Below are positions 23,961 to 33,915 of a DNA stretch of 49,861 nucleotides, piece after piece; position 1 is the stretch's first letter; every line of letters begins with the position of its first letter. Origin of the DNA: Deltaproteobacteria bacterium. Lineage in GTDB: Bacteria; Myxococcota_A; Polyangia; DRWM01; JAAZOP01. The notes beneath the pieces were generated by a model. That model saw nothing but the letters and a program-made list of their open reading frames with translations, was not told where the DNA came from and searched no databases. The stretch spans positions 1 through 49,861 of the forward strand of contig JACRCX010000152.1 in NCBI GenBank assembly GCA_016218815.1, in the 5' to 3' direction. Both the position numbers and the translations under genes were made by a program.

Positions 23961-24728
23961 ATGACTGCCGCGGCAAAATGGGTCCTGCTCGGGCTGCTCA
24001 TGGTCGTCGCTGTCGCCGCCGTGCTCTTCGGCTTCCGCCGCCGTCGCGCCCCGGTCGACCAGGGACGCCGCGGCACCCTCGCCGCCGTGCGCGGCGCATT
24101 CTACGCCGCCGTCGCCGTCGTTCTGGGCGGCTCCGCTTGCTCCCAAGGTGACGACGATGGCGCCGACGAGGTGGCCGGCCGGGACGACGCGGGCGGCAGG
24201 ATCGAGGACGCCGGAATCGAGTGCTATGTCGGTCCCGCACCGGACGCCGAGGACGGGTGGACCCCGACCGATGCCCGCCCGGAGGACATCGGTGATTTCT
24301 CGTGTTACCGCGACGACAGCACCCGGGAAGATGCTTGGACCCCCCCGGACGCCCAACCCGAGGACGCCGCTCCCGAGAGCCTCGATGACGTTCCCGACTC
24401 CTTCGACCTCGACTCCGTCACCTGCTACCAGATCGGCCCGGACCCGGATGCCGGACTCTCCACAGATGCCGGGCCCGACGCCGGCGGCGACGCAGACGAT
24501 CCCGACGCGCTCGTCGGCCTCGCTCCCCTCGAACGACGACGCCGCATCCGCTGGGCGCGCCGGACGCTCGAGCGCGCGCAGGCCGTGCGACGCCTCCTCT
24601 CCGACCCGCACGCCGACCCGACCGTGCGCGCGGCCCTCCGCGCCGACCTCCCAACCCTCGCCCGCCACGTCCGCCTCGCCCACCGCTTCCTCCGCCGGCG
24701 CCCGGACCGCCGCTCGCAAGTCGTCTGA
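23961..24728 (+). CDS. Membrane protein with three 'CY' motifs, function unknown
   Basis: 255 residues with GGGAGGGA upstream of ATG 23961. An N-terminal TM (KWVLLGLLMVVAVAAVLFGF) is followed by RRRR, then a second hydrophobic segment ending in GGSAC, which looks like a buried lipobox. Residues 80-170 are acidic and Pro-rich with three spaced motifs, ECYVGPAPDAEDGW, SCYRDDSTREDAW and TCYQIGPDPDAG. The C-terminal 65 residues are Arg-rich and helical. No family recognised. The repeated Cys-Tyr units could be sites of modification or crosslinking, but no modification enzyme is adjacent. Confidence 0.65.
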   Translation: MTAAAKWVLLGLLMVVAVAAVLFGFRRRRAPVDQGRRGTLAAVRGAFYAAVAVVLGGSACSQGDDDGADEVAGRDDAGGRIEDAGIECYVGPAPDAEDGWTPTDARPEDIGDFSCYRDDSTREDAWTPPDAQPEDAAPESLDDVPDSFDLDSVTCYQIGPDPDAGLSTDAGPDAGGDADDPDALVGLAPLERRRRIRWARRTLERAQAVRRLLSDPHADPTVRAALRADLPTLARHVRLAHRFLRRRPDRRSQVV

Positions 24729-24780
24729 CCCAGACCCGAGACCCGGCGACCGGCACCCGAACGCCGACCACCGGGCACGA
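24727..24780 (+). repeat. Degenerate 7-bp array, CCCGAGA family
   Basis: Units ACCCAGA, CCCGAGA, CCCGGCGA, CCGGCA, CCCGAACG, CCGACCA, CCGGGCA follow the stop codon at 24728. Confidence 0.65.
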
Positions 24781-24814
24781 GCACGAATCCTTCCCCCATT
24801 TCCCACCCGTGGCT

Positions 24815-24842
24815 CCACCAGCCCCCAGCCCCCAGCCCCCTC
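24815..24842 (+). repeat. 7-bp array, CCACCAG/CCCCCAG family
   Basis: CCACCAG, CCCCCAG, CCCCCAG, CCCCCTC, then further C-rich degenerate units to about 24900. Same family as 26618-26645. Confidence 0.75.
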
Positions 24843-24913
24843 TTGTCCCCACCCCCCCTTCCCCCAGCCCCCTCCTTGACCCCGACCCCCACCCCGTGCC
24901 CAATTCCCCCCCC

Positions 24914-25951
24914 GTGACCATCCCCGGCCACTGCCGCACCACCGCCATGGGCATCCTCCCCCACACCGACGTGGACCGCGCCCTCGAACTGGCCTTCTCG
25001 CTCGACATCCCCTTCTGGCCCCAACTCCCGCGCCTCTCGTACTACGAAGACATGTACGTCCAGGTCTCGGAAAACTTCCCCGGCATCCGCATCGACGAGG
25101 AACACCGCCGGGTCGAGTTCTCGCGCTCGCGGTTCATGGACGAGCTGCCTGCGTTCCTCGAACGCATGGAGGACCCCGACCTGTATCGCCTCTCACCGCG
25201 GTACTCCGCCGTCTACCATCGCTTCCTCGACCGCGATCTCTCGCCCTACCCCGCCGTTCGGGGCCAGCTCGAGGGTCCGGTGTCTTTCGGCTTCAACGTT
25301 AAGGACGAGAACGATCGCCCTGTGCTCTACGACGACGAGGTCCGCCCTTTGCTCCTCGACTTCATGGCCCGCAAGGCAAACGTGATGCTCGGCGAGCTGT
25401 CCGCTCGCAACCCCAACGCGTTCCTGTTCATCGACGAGCCGGGCCTCGAATTCGTCTTCTCCGCGCTCTCGGGCTACGACGGCGTCGCCGCCCGCCGCGA
25501 TCTCGATACCCTCTTCGCCGGCATCGCCGGCCGGCGCGGCGTGCACCTGTGCGGCAATCCGGACTGGGACTTCCTCCTGCGCACACCGATGGACGTCCTC
25601 TCCTTCAACGCCTTCGCCCTGGGCGAGCGCTTCGTCACCTACCTCCCCAGCCTCAAGGCGTTCCTCGACCGCGGCGGCGTCGTCGGCTGGGGCATCGTCC
25701 CCGCGAACGTCGAGGATTTCCTCGGCGCGTCGCTCGACGGCCTCCTCGACTTCCTGGAACACCTGTGGGACCGCCTGGAGCGCGCCGGCCTCCCCCGCGA
25801 GCGCGTCCTCCCGCAGAGCCTTCTTCTCCCCGCGACGTGCGCCCTGGTCAACCCCGATCGCGAGAAGACCGTCGATGCGTGCTACGTCGTCCTGCGCGCG
25901 CTGTCCCGGCGCGTCCGGGAGAAGTACGACCTGGAGGACCATTCCCCATGA
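24914..25951 (+). CDS. MetE/UROD-superfamily protein
   Basis: 345 residues from GTG 24914. TTAMGILPHTDVDRALELAF resembles the N-terminal motif of cobalamin-independent methionine-synthase-like (UROD/MetE) TIM-barrel proteins; FIDEPGLEF and GVHLCGNPDWDFLL (about 215) are the expected zinc/substrate strand motifs, and GIVPANVEDFLG and LLLPATCAL follow. Such standalone barrels are often methyltransferases of corrinoid or C1 pathways. The start is uncertain because the preceding 100 bases are C-rich repeats without a Shine-Dalgarno. Stop overlaps the tag gene (ATGA). Specific substrate unknown. Confidence 0.75.
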   Translation: MTIPGHCRTTAMGILPHTDVDRALELAFSLDIPFWPQLPRLSYYEDMYVQVSENFPGIRIDEEHRRVEFSRSRFMDELPAFLERMEDPDLYRLSPRYSAVYHRFLDRDLSPYPAVRGQLEGPVSFGFNVKDENDRPVLYDDEVRPLLLDFMARKANVMLGELSARNPNAFLFIDEPGLEFVFSALSGYDGVAARRDLDTLFAGIAGRRGVHLCGNPDWDFLLRTPMDVLSFNAFALGERFVTYLPSLKAFLDRGGVVGWGIVPANVEDFLGASLDGLLDFLEHLWDRLERAGLPRERVLPQSLLLPATCALVNPDREKTVDACYVVLRALSRRVREKYDLEDHSP

Positions 25952-26538
25952 CCAAGACCAAGACCCGCTGCCCGTGGCCCGGCGAGCACGAGTTCTACGT
26001 CCGCTACCACGACGACGAATGGGGCGTGCCGCTGCACGACGACCGCAAGCTGTTCGAGTTCCTCGTGCTCGAGGGCGCGCAGGCCGGGCTCTCGTGGGCC
26101 ACCATCCTGCGCAAGCGCGAGGCCTACCGCAAGGCGTTCGCCGGATTCGACCCCGCCAAGGTCGCCCGCTTCGGCGCCCGCGACCTCCGCCGCCTGCTCG
26201 GCGACGCCGGCATCGTCCGCAACCGCGCCAAGATCGCCGCCGCGATCGGCAACGCGCACGCCTTCCTCGAGGTCCAGCGCGAGTTCGGCTCGTTTGATCG
26301 CTACATCTGGGACTTCGTCGGCGGCAAGCCGATCGTCAACCGCTGGCAGACGCTCTCCCAACTCCCCGCCAAGACCTCCCTCTCCGACCGCATCAGCAAG
26401 GATCTCCGCGACCGCGGCTTCCGCTTCGTCGGCTCCACCATCGTCTACGCCCACATGCAGGCCACCGGCATGGTCAACGACCACCTCGTCTCCTGCTTCC
26501 GCCACCGCGAGGTAACCCGCAAGCGGCCCGGCGCCTGA
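25948..26538 (+). CDS. tag: DNA-3-methyladenine glycosylase I
   Basis: 196 residues, the usual length. It removes 3-methyladenine from alkylated DNA. Zinc ligands are recognisable: Cys8 (TRCPW), His in YHDDEWG, and the C-terminal HLVSCFRH pair. The family signature EFLVLEGAQAGLSWATIL and the HhH-fold helices follow. The ATG overlaps the previous stop by 4 bases, so it is co-transcribed with the MetE/UROD-like gene. A palindromic repeat follows the stop by about 20 bases. Confidence 0.93.
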   Translation: MTKTKTRCPWPGEHEFYVRYHDDEWGVPLHDDRKLFEFLVLEGAQAGLSWATILRKREAYRKAFAGFDPAKVARFGARDLRRLLGDAGIVRNRAKIAAAIGNAHAFLEVQREFGSFDRYIWDFVGGKPIVNRWQTLSQLPAKTSLSDRISKDLRDRGFRFVGSTIVYAHMQATGMVNDHLVSCFRHREVTRKRPGA

Positions 26539-26558
26539 CCTGCGTCGGGCTCCCACAT

Positions 26559-26615
26559 CCGAACCGCGGGCTTCAGCCCGCGGCTTGAAGCCCCGCCCTG
26601 AAGGGTGCGGTTCGG
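26559..26615. repeat. REP-like nested palindrome, copy 2
   Basis: Outer arms CCGAACCGC (26559-26567) and GCGGTTCGG (26607-26615) enclose the inner 8-bp palindrome 26564-26583 (TTCA loop). Between tag and the convergent metallo-hydrolase gene, so it may also terminate transcription. Confidence 0.88.
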
Positions 26616-26617
26616 TT

Positions 26618-26645
26618 CCACCAGCCACCAGCTACCAGCCACCAG
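26618..26645 (+). repeat. 7-bp tandem array, CCACCAG x4
   Basis: CCACCAG, CCACCAG, CTACCAG, CCACCAG begin 2 bases after the REP-like element ends. Confidence 0.93.
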
Positions 26646-26659
26646 CCAGGCTTCCCAGG

Positions 26660-27616
26660 TCAATAGACCCCCAGATCCCTCCCCAGCACCACGCGCCCGC
26701 TCCATCCCCGCCGGACCTCGTCCACCAGGACCTGCTCGTTCTTGCGGTCCTTCCACAGCAGCGGATGCACGAGCACCAGCATCCCGGGGTGCGCCGCCTC
26801 GGCGATGCGCGCCAGGTCGGCGGTCGAGGTGTGGAACGACCCGTGGTACGCCTGCCAGTCGGGCGGCAACTCGTGGAAGCCCGCCACGGCGTACACCTCG
26901 TGCACCAGCACGTCGCACCCGTCGCACGCCCGCACCACCGCCTCCGACTTCGTCGTGTCCCCCGAGATCACGATCGTCCGCCCCCCCGCCTCGATGCGGT
27001 AGCCGTAGGCGTTCGACCACCTCCCGTGCTCGACCGCGAACGCCGTGATCGTCACCCGTGCGTCGCGGTACACGAACCCCGCCGGAATCTCGTGCACCTC
27101 GACCCGCACCCCCTCCGGCGGGTCCCCCTCGGCCCCGTGGATCCGCACGTCGATGTCCTCCGCCCACGCCGCCAGCAGGTGATCCGTCATCGCCTGCAGC
27201 CCGGGCGGACCGTACGCCTCGAGCGGCCGCTCGCGCCCGAGCACCCATGGCGTCAGGATCAGGTCGGGGTATCCGAGCGTGTGGTCCGAATGCAGGTGCG
27301 TGAGGAACACCCGGGCCAGACGCTTCGGCTGCAGCTCATCCTGCCCCGCCGCAGAAGCCTCCGCGGCGCGCCGCACCAGCCCCTCGCCGGCGTCGAACAG
27401 GTACGCCTCTCCCCCGGCGAGCACCGCCGCACACGGCCCCATGCGGTCGGGATCGGCGCGGGGCGTGCCCGTCCCCAGCAGTACGAGCTTCGCGCCGCCG
27501 GCCGAAACCGCGGCGGCGTCCTCTCGCGGCGGCGACGGCGACGAACGGCAACCGGCCGCGATCGACACCAGACACGCCACCACCCCAACGAATCGACCGC
27601 CTCGCACCGGGACCAC
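26660..27616 (-). CDS. Metallo-beta-lactamase-fold lipoprotein (RNase Z/arylsulfatase-like)
   Basis: 318 residues. Leader GVVACLVSIAAGC gives a lipoprotein with lipobox AAGC, so the enzyme is in the envelope rather than the cytoplasm. Motif HLHSDHTLGYPD near residue 110 is the zinc-binding HxHxDH; LVLLGTGTPRADPDR opens the fold, ISGDTTKSEAVV supplies the motif-4 Asp, and a late VLVHP supplies the last His. Sequence style matches the RNase Z-like group (DUF/arylsulfatase AtsA-like) seen in many exported hydrolases. Substrate unknown. Start GTG 27616 has GAGGAAGGG upstream. Confidence 0.82.
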   Translation of the reverse strand: MVPVRGGRFVGVVACLVSIAAGCRSSPSPPREDAAAVSAGGAKLVLLGTGTPRADPDRMGPCAAVLAGGEAYLFDAGEGLVRRAAEASAAGQDELQPKRLARVFLTHLHSDHTLGYPDLILTPWVLGRERPLEAYGPPGLQAMTDHLLAAWAEDIDVRIHGAEGDPPEGVRVEVHEIPAGFVYRDARVTITAFAVEHGRWSNAYGYRIEAGGRTIVISGDTTKSEAVVRACDGCDVLVHEVYAVAGFHELPPDWQAYHGSFHTSTADLARIAEAAHPGMLVLVHPLLWKDRKNEQVLVDEVRRGWSGRVVLGRDLGVY

Positions 27617-27718
27617 CCTTCCTCATCAGCCCGCGAAGCGGGGTCTGTGGTCTTGCCCGCGCCCTTCAGCCCCGGGATCGGCGATAGGGCCTTGACCGTC
27701 GTTTCGGCCGGTTTGCCC

Positions 27719-30052
<2,334 letters not shown>

Positions 30053-30108
30053 GCTACCCCGATCGCCGCAGCCCAGGAAGCCCGCTCGCGCTCCCCCACT
30101 CGCGCCCC

Positions 30109-30152
30109 CTTCGCGCCCTTTGCGTCGACGTCCCCTTTGCGCCCTTTGCGCG
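30109..30152 (+). repeat. 9-bp array, CTTTGCGNN family
   Basis: CTTCGCGCC, CTTTGCGTC plus an 8-base insert, CTTTGCGCC, CTTTGCGCG. It lies between two minus-strand genes, about 57 bases upstream of the MYXO-CTERM gene start. Confidence 0.9.
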
Positions 30153-30201
30153 AAATCCCCCCGGATACCGCGGCCCGGATGTTGATGCTCGCGGCCTTCG
30201 C

Positions 30202-31080
30202 TCAGCATCCGCAGCCCGTGCACGAGGCGCACGCCGTCGACCAGACGCACGACGACAGGCAGAACTGCCACGAACCGGTCCCGCAGCAGCGCCAGTGCGT
30301 GCCCGACCACCACTCGCACGCGGAACCCGGCCGCAGCTCGCACGCCCCCCACGAGCAGTCCCCCTGGCAGACTTTCTGCGAGCAGCGATCGCAGTCGCTC
30401 GCGTCCGTGTCCCCGGACGAGCACGACCCCTCGCCGCCGCACGACGACCACCCGTCCCAGGCGCACGACCCGTTGCACGAGCGGCTGCGCGAGCCGCAGC
30501 GCGTCCCGCAGCCCTCGCTCTGCGTCTCCCCCGGCCCGCACTCGCCCGAGTCCGCGCACCCTCCCCAATCGCCCCATGTGCCGCCCGGGGCGCACGTGCG
30601 CGACTGCGTGCCGCAGTGCGTCCCGCAGGACTGCGTCCCGGTCTCACCGGGCGAGCACTCGCCGGGCGGCGCGTCGTCCGCGACCTCGCCGTCGCCCCCG
30701 TCCAGACCCTCGTCCGCCGGGGTTTCTCCCGCCCCGTCGTCGTCGGTGTCACCGCCCGCATCCGCGTCGAGCGACGGCTCGCAGAGGCAGTCCGCGCCGC
30801 GACACGCGCCGCGCTCGGCCCCCATGCCGACGCAGTACGACTGGCACGCCACGGCATCGCACGGCGGCGGCTCGGCGTCCGGCCCGAGGTCGGAGCAGGC
30901 GCAGCGGTCATCGACGCACCAGCCGAAATCGTAGCCCAGGTCGCGACACGACACGTCGCAGGCCACCGAATTGCAGCCCCCGTCCCCCGACCACGAGGTC
31001 GTCTCGGCGCACGCCGTCGCCACGACCGCCGCCAGCGCCAGCGCCGCCGCCCTCCCCAACTCTCCCGCCGATCTCGCCAT
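30202..31080 (-). CDS. Cys-rich lipoprotein with TSP1-like segments
   Basis: 292 residues. RAAALALAAVVATAC is a lipoprotein signal (ATAC). Two short Cys modules (CDVSCRDLGYDFGWC; CDAVACQSYCVGMG) are followed by an acidic linker (DADAGGDTDDDGAGETPADE) and a C-terminal half with ETGTQSCGTHCGTQSRTC and GGTWGDWGGCADSGECG, which recall thrombospondin type 1 modules, then a dense Cys/Trp stretch ending CASCTGCGC. About 35 Cys in total, so it should be heavily disulfide-bonded and surface exposed. GGGAAGGGAGAG precedes ATG 31080. Specific role unknown. Confidence 0.8.
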   Translation of the reverse strand: MARSAGELGRAAALALAAVVATACAETTSWSGDGGCNSVACDVSCRDLGYDFGWCVDDRCACSDLGPDAEPPPCDAVACQSYCVGMGAERGACRGADCLCEPSLDADAGGDTDDDGAGETPADEGLDGGDGEVADDAPPGECSPGETGTQSCGTHCGTQSRTCAPGGTWGDWGGCADSGECGPGETQSEGCGTRCGSRSRSCNGSCAWDGWSSCGGEGSCSSGDTDASDCDRCSQKVCQGDCSWGACELRPGSACEWWSGTHWRCCGTGSWQFCLSSCVWSTACASCTGCGC

Positions 31081-31143
31081 CTCTCCCTTCCCCGGCCGGA
31101 ACGAGCCGACATGCCGTCGCGCACCGCGCGCTCGCCGGCTCCC

Positions 31144-32085
31144 CTACTCGTCCATCATCATGTCCGGCGGCCGCTCGCGCACCTCGATCGTCGCGTCCCG
31201 CCGTTGCGCCGCGTCCTCGGGCTCGGCCGCGGCCGCGTCCGGCGCAGGCTGTCCCGCGTCGCTCGTCGCGGTTCCCGCGTCCTCGGCCGGCGCCGGCTCG
31301 GGATCGGGCTCGAACGCGACCTTCGGCGGTGATTCCCGGACCTCGATCGCCACCGCGTCGCTCGCCGGCTCGGCATCCCCGCTCGCCGCCCCCGCGTCGC
31401 TCGCGTCGGCCTCCAACGGTTGCGCGACCGCGATCGCCACCGCCGGCGGCGCGACCCGCACCTCGATGTCGGCCCCCGCCTCGGGCAACGGCATGTTCAG
31501 CCCTGCGTCGATCGTCGTCGGCCCGCCGGCGTCGGCCGTCGCCGTGGTCCCGGCATCCCCCGGGAACGGCGACGCCGTGACCGACGGCGGTTCGGCCCGC
31601 ACCTCGACCTCTCCCGGCTCCTCCTTGGCCTTCTTGCAGTCCGCCGCGCCCAGGACCGCCCCCAGCGCCACCGCGGCGGCCGCCGCCTTGGGCAGCCCGG
31701 AGGCTGGACGAGGCGCCGGGAGGAACGACGGCTCGTGCACCGCGCGCGCGGTCCCGTGCACGTGCACCCGCAACCGCCGCCCGCCGGCATCGAACTGGTC
31801 CTCGTCGAGCAGCACGACCGGCTTGCCGGCGGGCACGTCCAGCGACCGGCCGGCGCGGCGGCAGACGACCGGCGGCGCACCCTCCGGCCGGTACAGGATC
31901 AGCTTGTCGTCGCCCGAAACCCACAGCTCGCAAGCGACTCCGGCGTCGCTCTTCCAGATGACCGTCCCGTCGCCGCTCACGCGCAGCCCGGGCCTCCGCC
32001 CCACCACGGCGACGCAGCGCAGATACCTCCGCCCCTCGTCTCGCGGCTCCAGATCCTCGATGCAGATCGCCAGCGGCTTCGGCAT
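31144..32085 (-). CDS. FHA-like N-terminal domain protein with IEVRExPP repeats
   Basis: 313 residues from ATG 32085 (GAGGAGGG upstream). Residues 1-110 form a beta-rich domain that may be FHA-like (MPKPLAICIEDLEPRD; ELWVSGDDKLILYRPEG; KPVVLLDEDQFDAGG). A hydrophobic stretch ending in GAADCKK (about 138-152) could be a membrane segment. The C-terminal half contains four short motifs, VEVRAEPPSV, IEVRVAPPAV, IEVRESPPKV and IEVRERPPDM, separated by Asp/Ala/Pro-rich spacers, ending MMMDE. The repeated motif looks like a linear binding site. The family is familiar from Myxococcota hypotheticals but has no function I know. Confidence 0.65.
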   Translation of the reverse strand: MPKPLAICIEDLEPRDEGRRYLRCVAVVGRRPGLRVSGDGTVIWKSDAGVACELWVSGDDKLILYRPEGAPPVVCRRAGRSLDVPAGKPVVLLDEDQFDAGGRRLRVHVHGTARAVHEPSFLPAPRPASGLPKAAAAAVALGAVLGAADCKKAKEEPGEVEVRAEPPSVTASPFPGDAGTTATADAGGPTTIDAGLNMPLPEAGADIEVRVAPPAVAIAVAQPLEADASDAGAASGDAEPASDAVAIEVRESPPKVAFEPDPEPAPAEDAGTATSDAGQPAPDAAAAEPEDAAQRRDATIEVRERPPDMMMDE

Positions 32086-32255
32086 GCGCGTCCCTCCTCG
32101 GCGACCCGCAGGATATCGTCGATGCCGCCCGAGCGGTAGGCCTGGGGTGCGTCGCACACGCCCGACGCGGTTGCCGCCCTCCGCCGGGTCCGGTACTCTC
32201 TCGTCGGATGCGTGCTCGGCGGTGCGGGTGCCGGTCGACGGAGGGAGGTCGAAGC

Positions 32256-33617
32256 ATGACTGCGAGCTTCTTGTCCCGGGCGAGAGTGCGGCGGCTGAGG
32301 AGCAGTGGTGCCGGATTCGACTGCGCGATCGCCGCCGGCGCGGTTGCGGTGTGCCTCCTCTCGTGCGTCCAGCAGGGACCGGAAGCCGAACACGACGTCG
32401 CGACGCAGCCCGAAACGACGACGGAGGATGCGCCCGCCCCGGAGGCCGACGCGCCCCAGCCTCCGGACGACGCCGGCTCCGTGGCAGATGCGGAGGCGGA
32501 GCCGGACATTCCGCCCGGGCCGCCCCCGGAGCTGGTGGCTTGCGATGCCCCACTCGCCTGGGACGCCTGCCGCGTCGTCGTCGGGCCCGTGCGTGTGACG
32601 GACCCACCGACTGCGTTCCCCGACATCGCCTGGACCGGCTCGGTGTTCCTCGTCTCGGCCATGGGGGGCCGCGCCGGCCTCGAGCCCGGACACGTCCTCG
32701 CGGTCGTCCGACCTGACGGCGAGGTCACGGCCCAGCACGTCTGGCCCGAGATGGCGCAGTATCCTCGCGTCGTGATGAACCCGGCTCTCGGCGTCGCGCT
32801 GGCGACGCACGGGAACGGCGTGCGCTGGCTGGACGTCGACGCCGAGGTGCTCGGCGAGGCGAGCTGGACGGCAAGGGAGACGGACCATCCGGAGGCCGCC
32901 GCGACGCCGGGCGGATTCCTCCTGCTTTCCGGCACCGGCTCCTACGAGTGCTGCAGCCCGGAGCCGCTTCGGGTCGCGCACCTGGGAGCGACGCCGGGAC
33001 CGATCGAGTGGGAGGCTTTGCCCGCGGCCGGTCCGCGCTCGCAGGCGGAGCACGCCGTCGGCGACGACGGGCTGGCGTCGTGGGTCGTTTCGGCCGCCTG
33101 GGACGCCGGCCCGGCCGAGGCGTACCCGGTCCTTCCGAGCGGCCGGTTGGGCCTGCCCACGGACATCACCTTCCCCGGACTGGCCGACGTGCTCGGTGCG
33201 GCGGTGTTCGCCGGTGCGCTGTGGGTCCTGCGGGCGGAGTCCCCGTACGACGACGGCAGGCGCTACCTCCAGCAGCCGGGGTCGACGCGACCGCCCCTGC
33301 CCCTGCCGCTCGGCAACTGCTGGGGACCGCTCGAGTCCGTGGGCGACACCCTGGTCCTGGTCCGCGACTGCTGGGAGGAGGGCGCCGGCACGTTCCCCCA
33401 CTGGGTCGAACTGCAAGCCGTCGACCGCTTCACGGGCGCGCTGATCGGCTCGCCCATCGTACCCGCGCCGGCCGATGCGGACTTCGTCCGCGCGACCCGG
33501 ACCCCGCGCGGGTTGGGCCTGGTGTGGGCCGACCTGAGCGCAGTCCCGCTGCCGGACGGCGGGTTCCTCGGTCCGCCGGGCATCGCGTTCGCGCGGATCG
33601 ACTGCTGTCCCGAGTGA
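32256..33617 (+). CDS. Putative lipoprotein, possible beta-propeller
   Basis: 453 residues from ATG 32256 with GGGAGG upstream. A long leader (RRLRSSGAGFDCAIAAGAVA) ends at lipobox LLSC. An acidic Pro/Glu/Asp linker is followed by about 340 residues with recurring beta-strand segments (SVFLVSAMGG, GVALATHGNG, GGFLLLSGTGS, ALWVLRAESP, TLVLVRDCWE, GLGLVWADLS) spaced about 50 residues apart, suggesting a propeller. It shares overall build with the lipoprotein at 10805. A palindromic element begins right at the stop codon. Function unknown. Confidence 0.7.
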   Translation: MTASFLSRARVRRLRSSGAGFDCAIAAGAVAVCLLSCVQQGPEAEHDVATQPETTTEDAPAPEADAPQPPDDAGSVADAEAEPDIPPGPPPELVACDAPLAWDACRVVVGPVRVTDPPTAFPDIAWTGSVFLVSAMGGRAGLEPGHVLAVVRPDGEVTAQHVWPEMAQYPRVVMNPALGVALATHGNGVRWLDVDAEVLGEASWTARETDHPEAAATPGGFLLLSGTGSYECCSPEPLRVAHLGATPGPIEWEALPAAGPRSQAEHAVGDDGLASWVVSAAWDAGPAEAYPVLPSGRLGLPTDITFPGLADVLGAAVFAGALWVLRAESPYDDGRRYLQQPGSTRPPLPLPLGNCWGPLESVGDTLVLVRDCWEEGAGTFPHWVELQAVDRFTGALIGSPIVPAPADADFVRATRTPRGLGLVWADLSAVPLPDGGFLGPPGIAFARIDCCPE

Positions 33618-33648
33618 GTGCGGCCTTCGGCCCGCCCGGGCGGCGCAC
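33618..33648. terminator. Nested palindrome after stop codon, possible terminator
   Basis: Outer arms GTGCG and CGCAC enclose GGCC-TTC-GGCC and CGCCCGGGCG, giving a branched hairpin immediately after the stop. No T-run follows. A similar GGCCTTCGGCC plus GCCCGGGC element lies at 36057-36095. Confidence 0.45.
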
Positions 33649-33915
33649 CCTCTGGTGACCACGGCGCTCCGCTTCCGCCGCGATACTCCAATGGTCCTGG
33701 ACCGGGCCGCTTGGTGATTCTTCACGAGCGCGCAAGTGACGAAACAGAGTGACGCGCAACTCTGAACGCAACGCAGCAAGGGGCGGTTGCGGATTGGGAC
33801 GTCAACCCCTCGCCTTGACGACGCTCTCCGTCACGGGGCAACCTCGCCATCGTGGACTGCAGGGATCTCAGGATGGAACGTCTCCGTCCCGCGCCACGTC
33901 GAGGAGGACCAGGTG

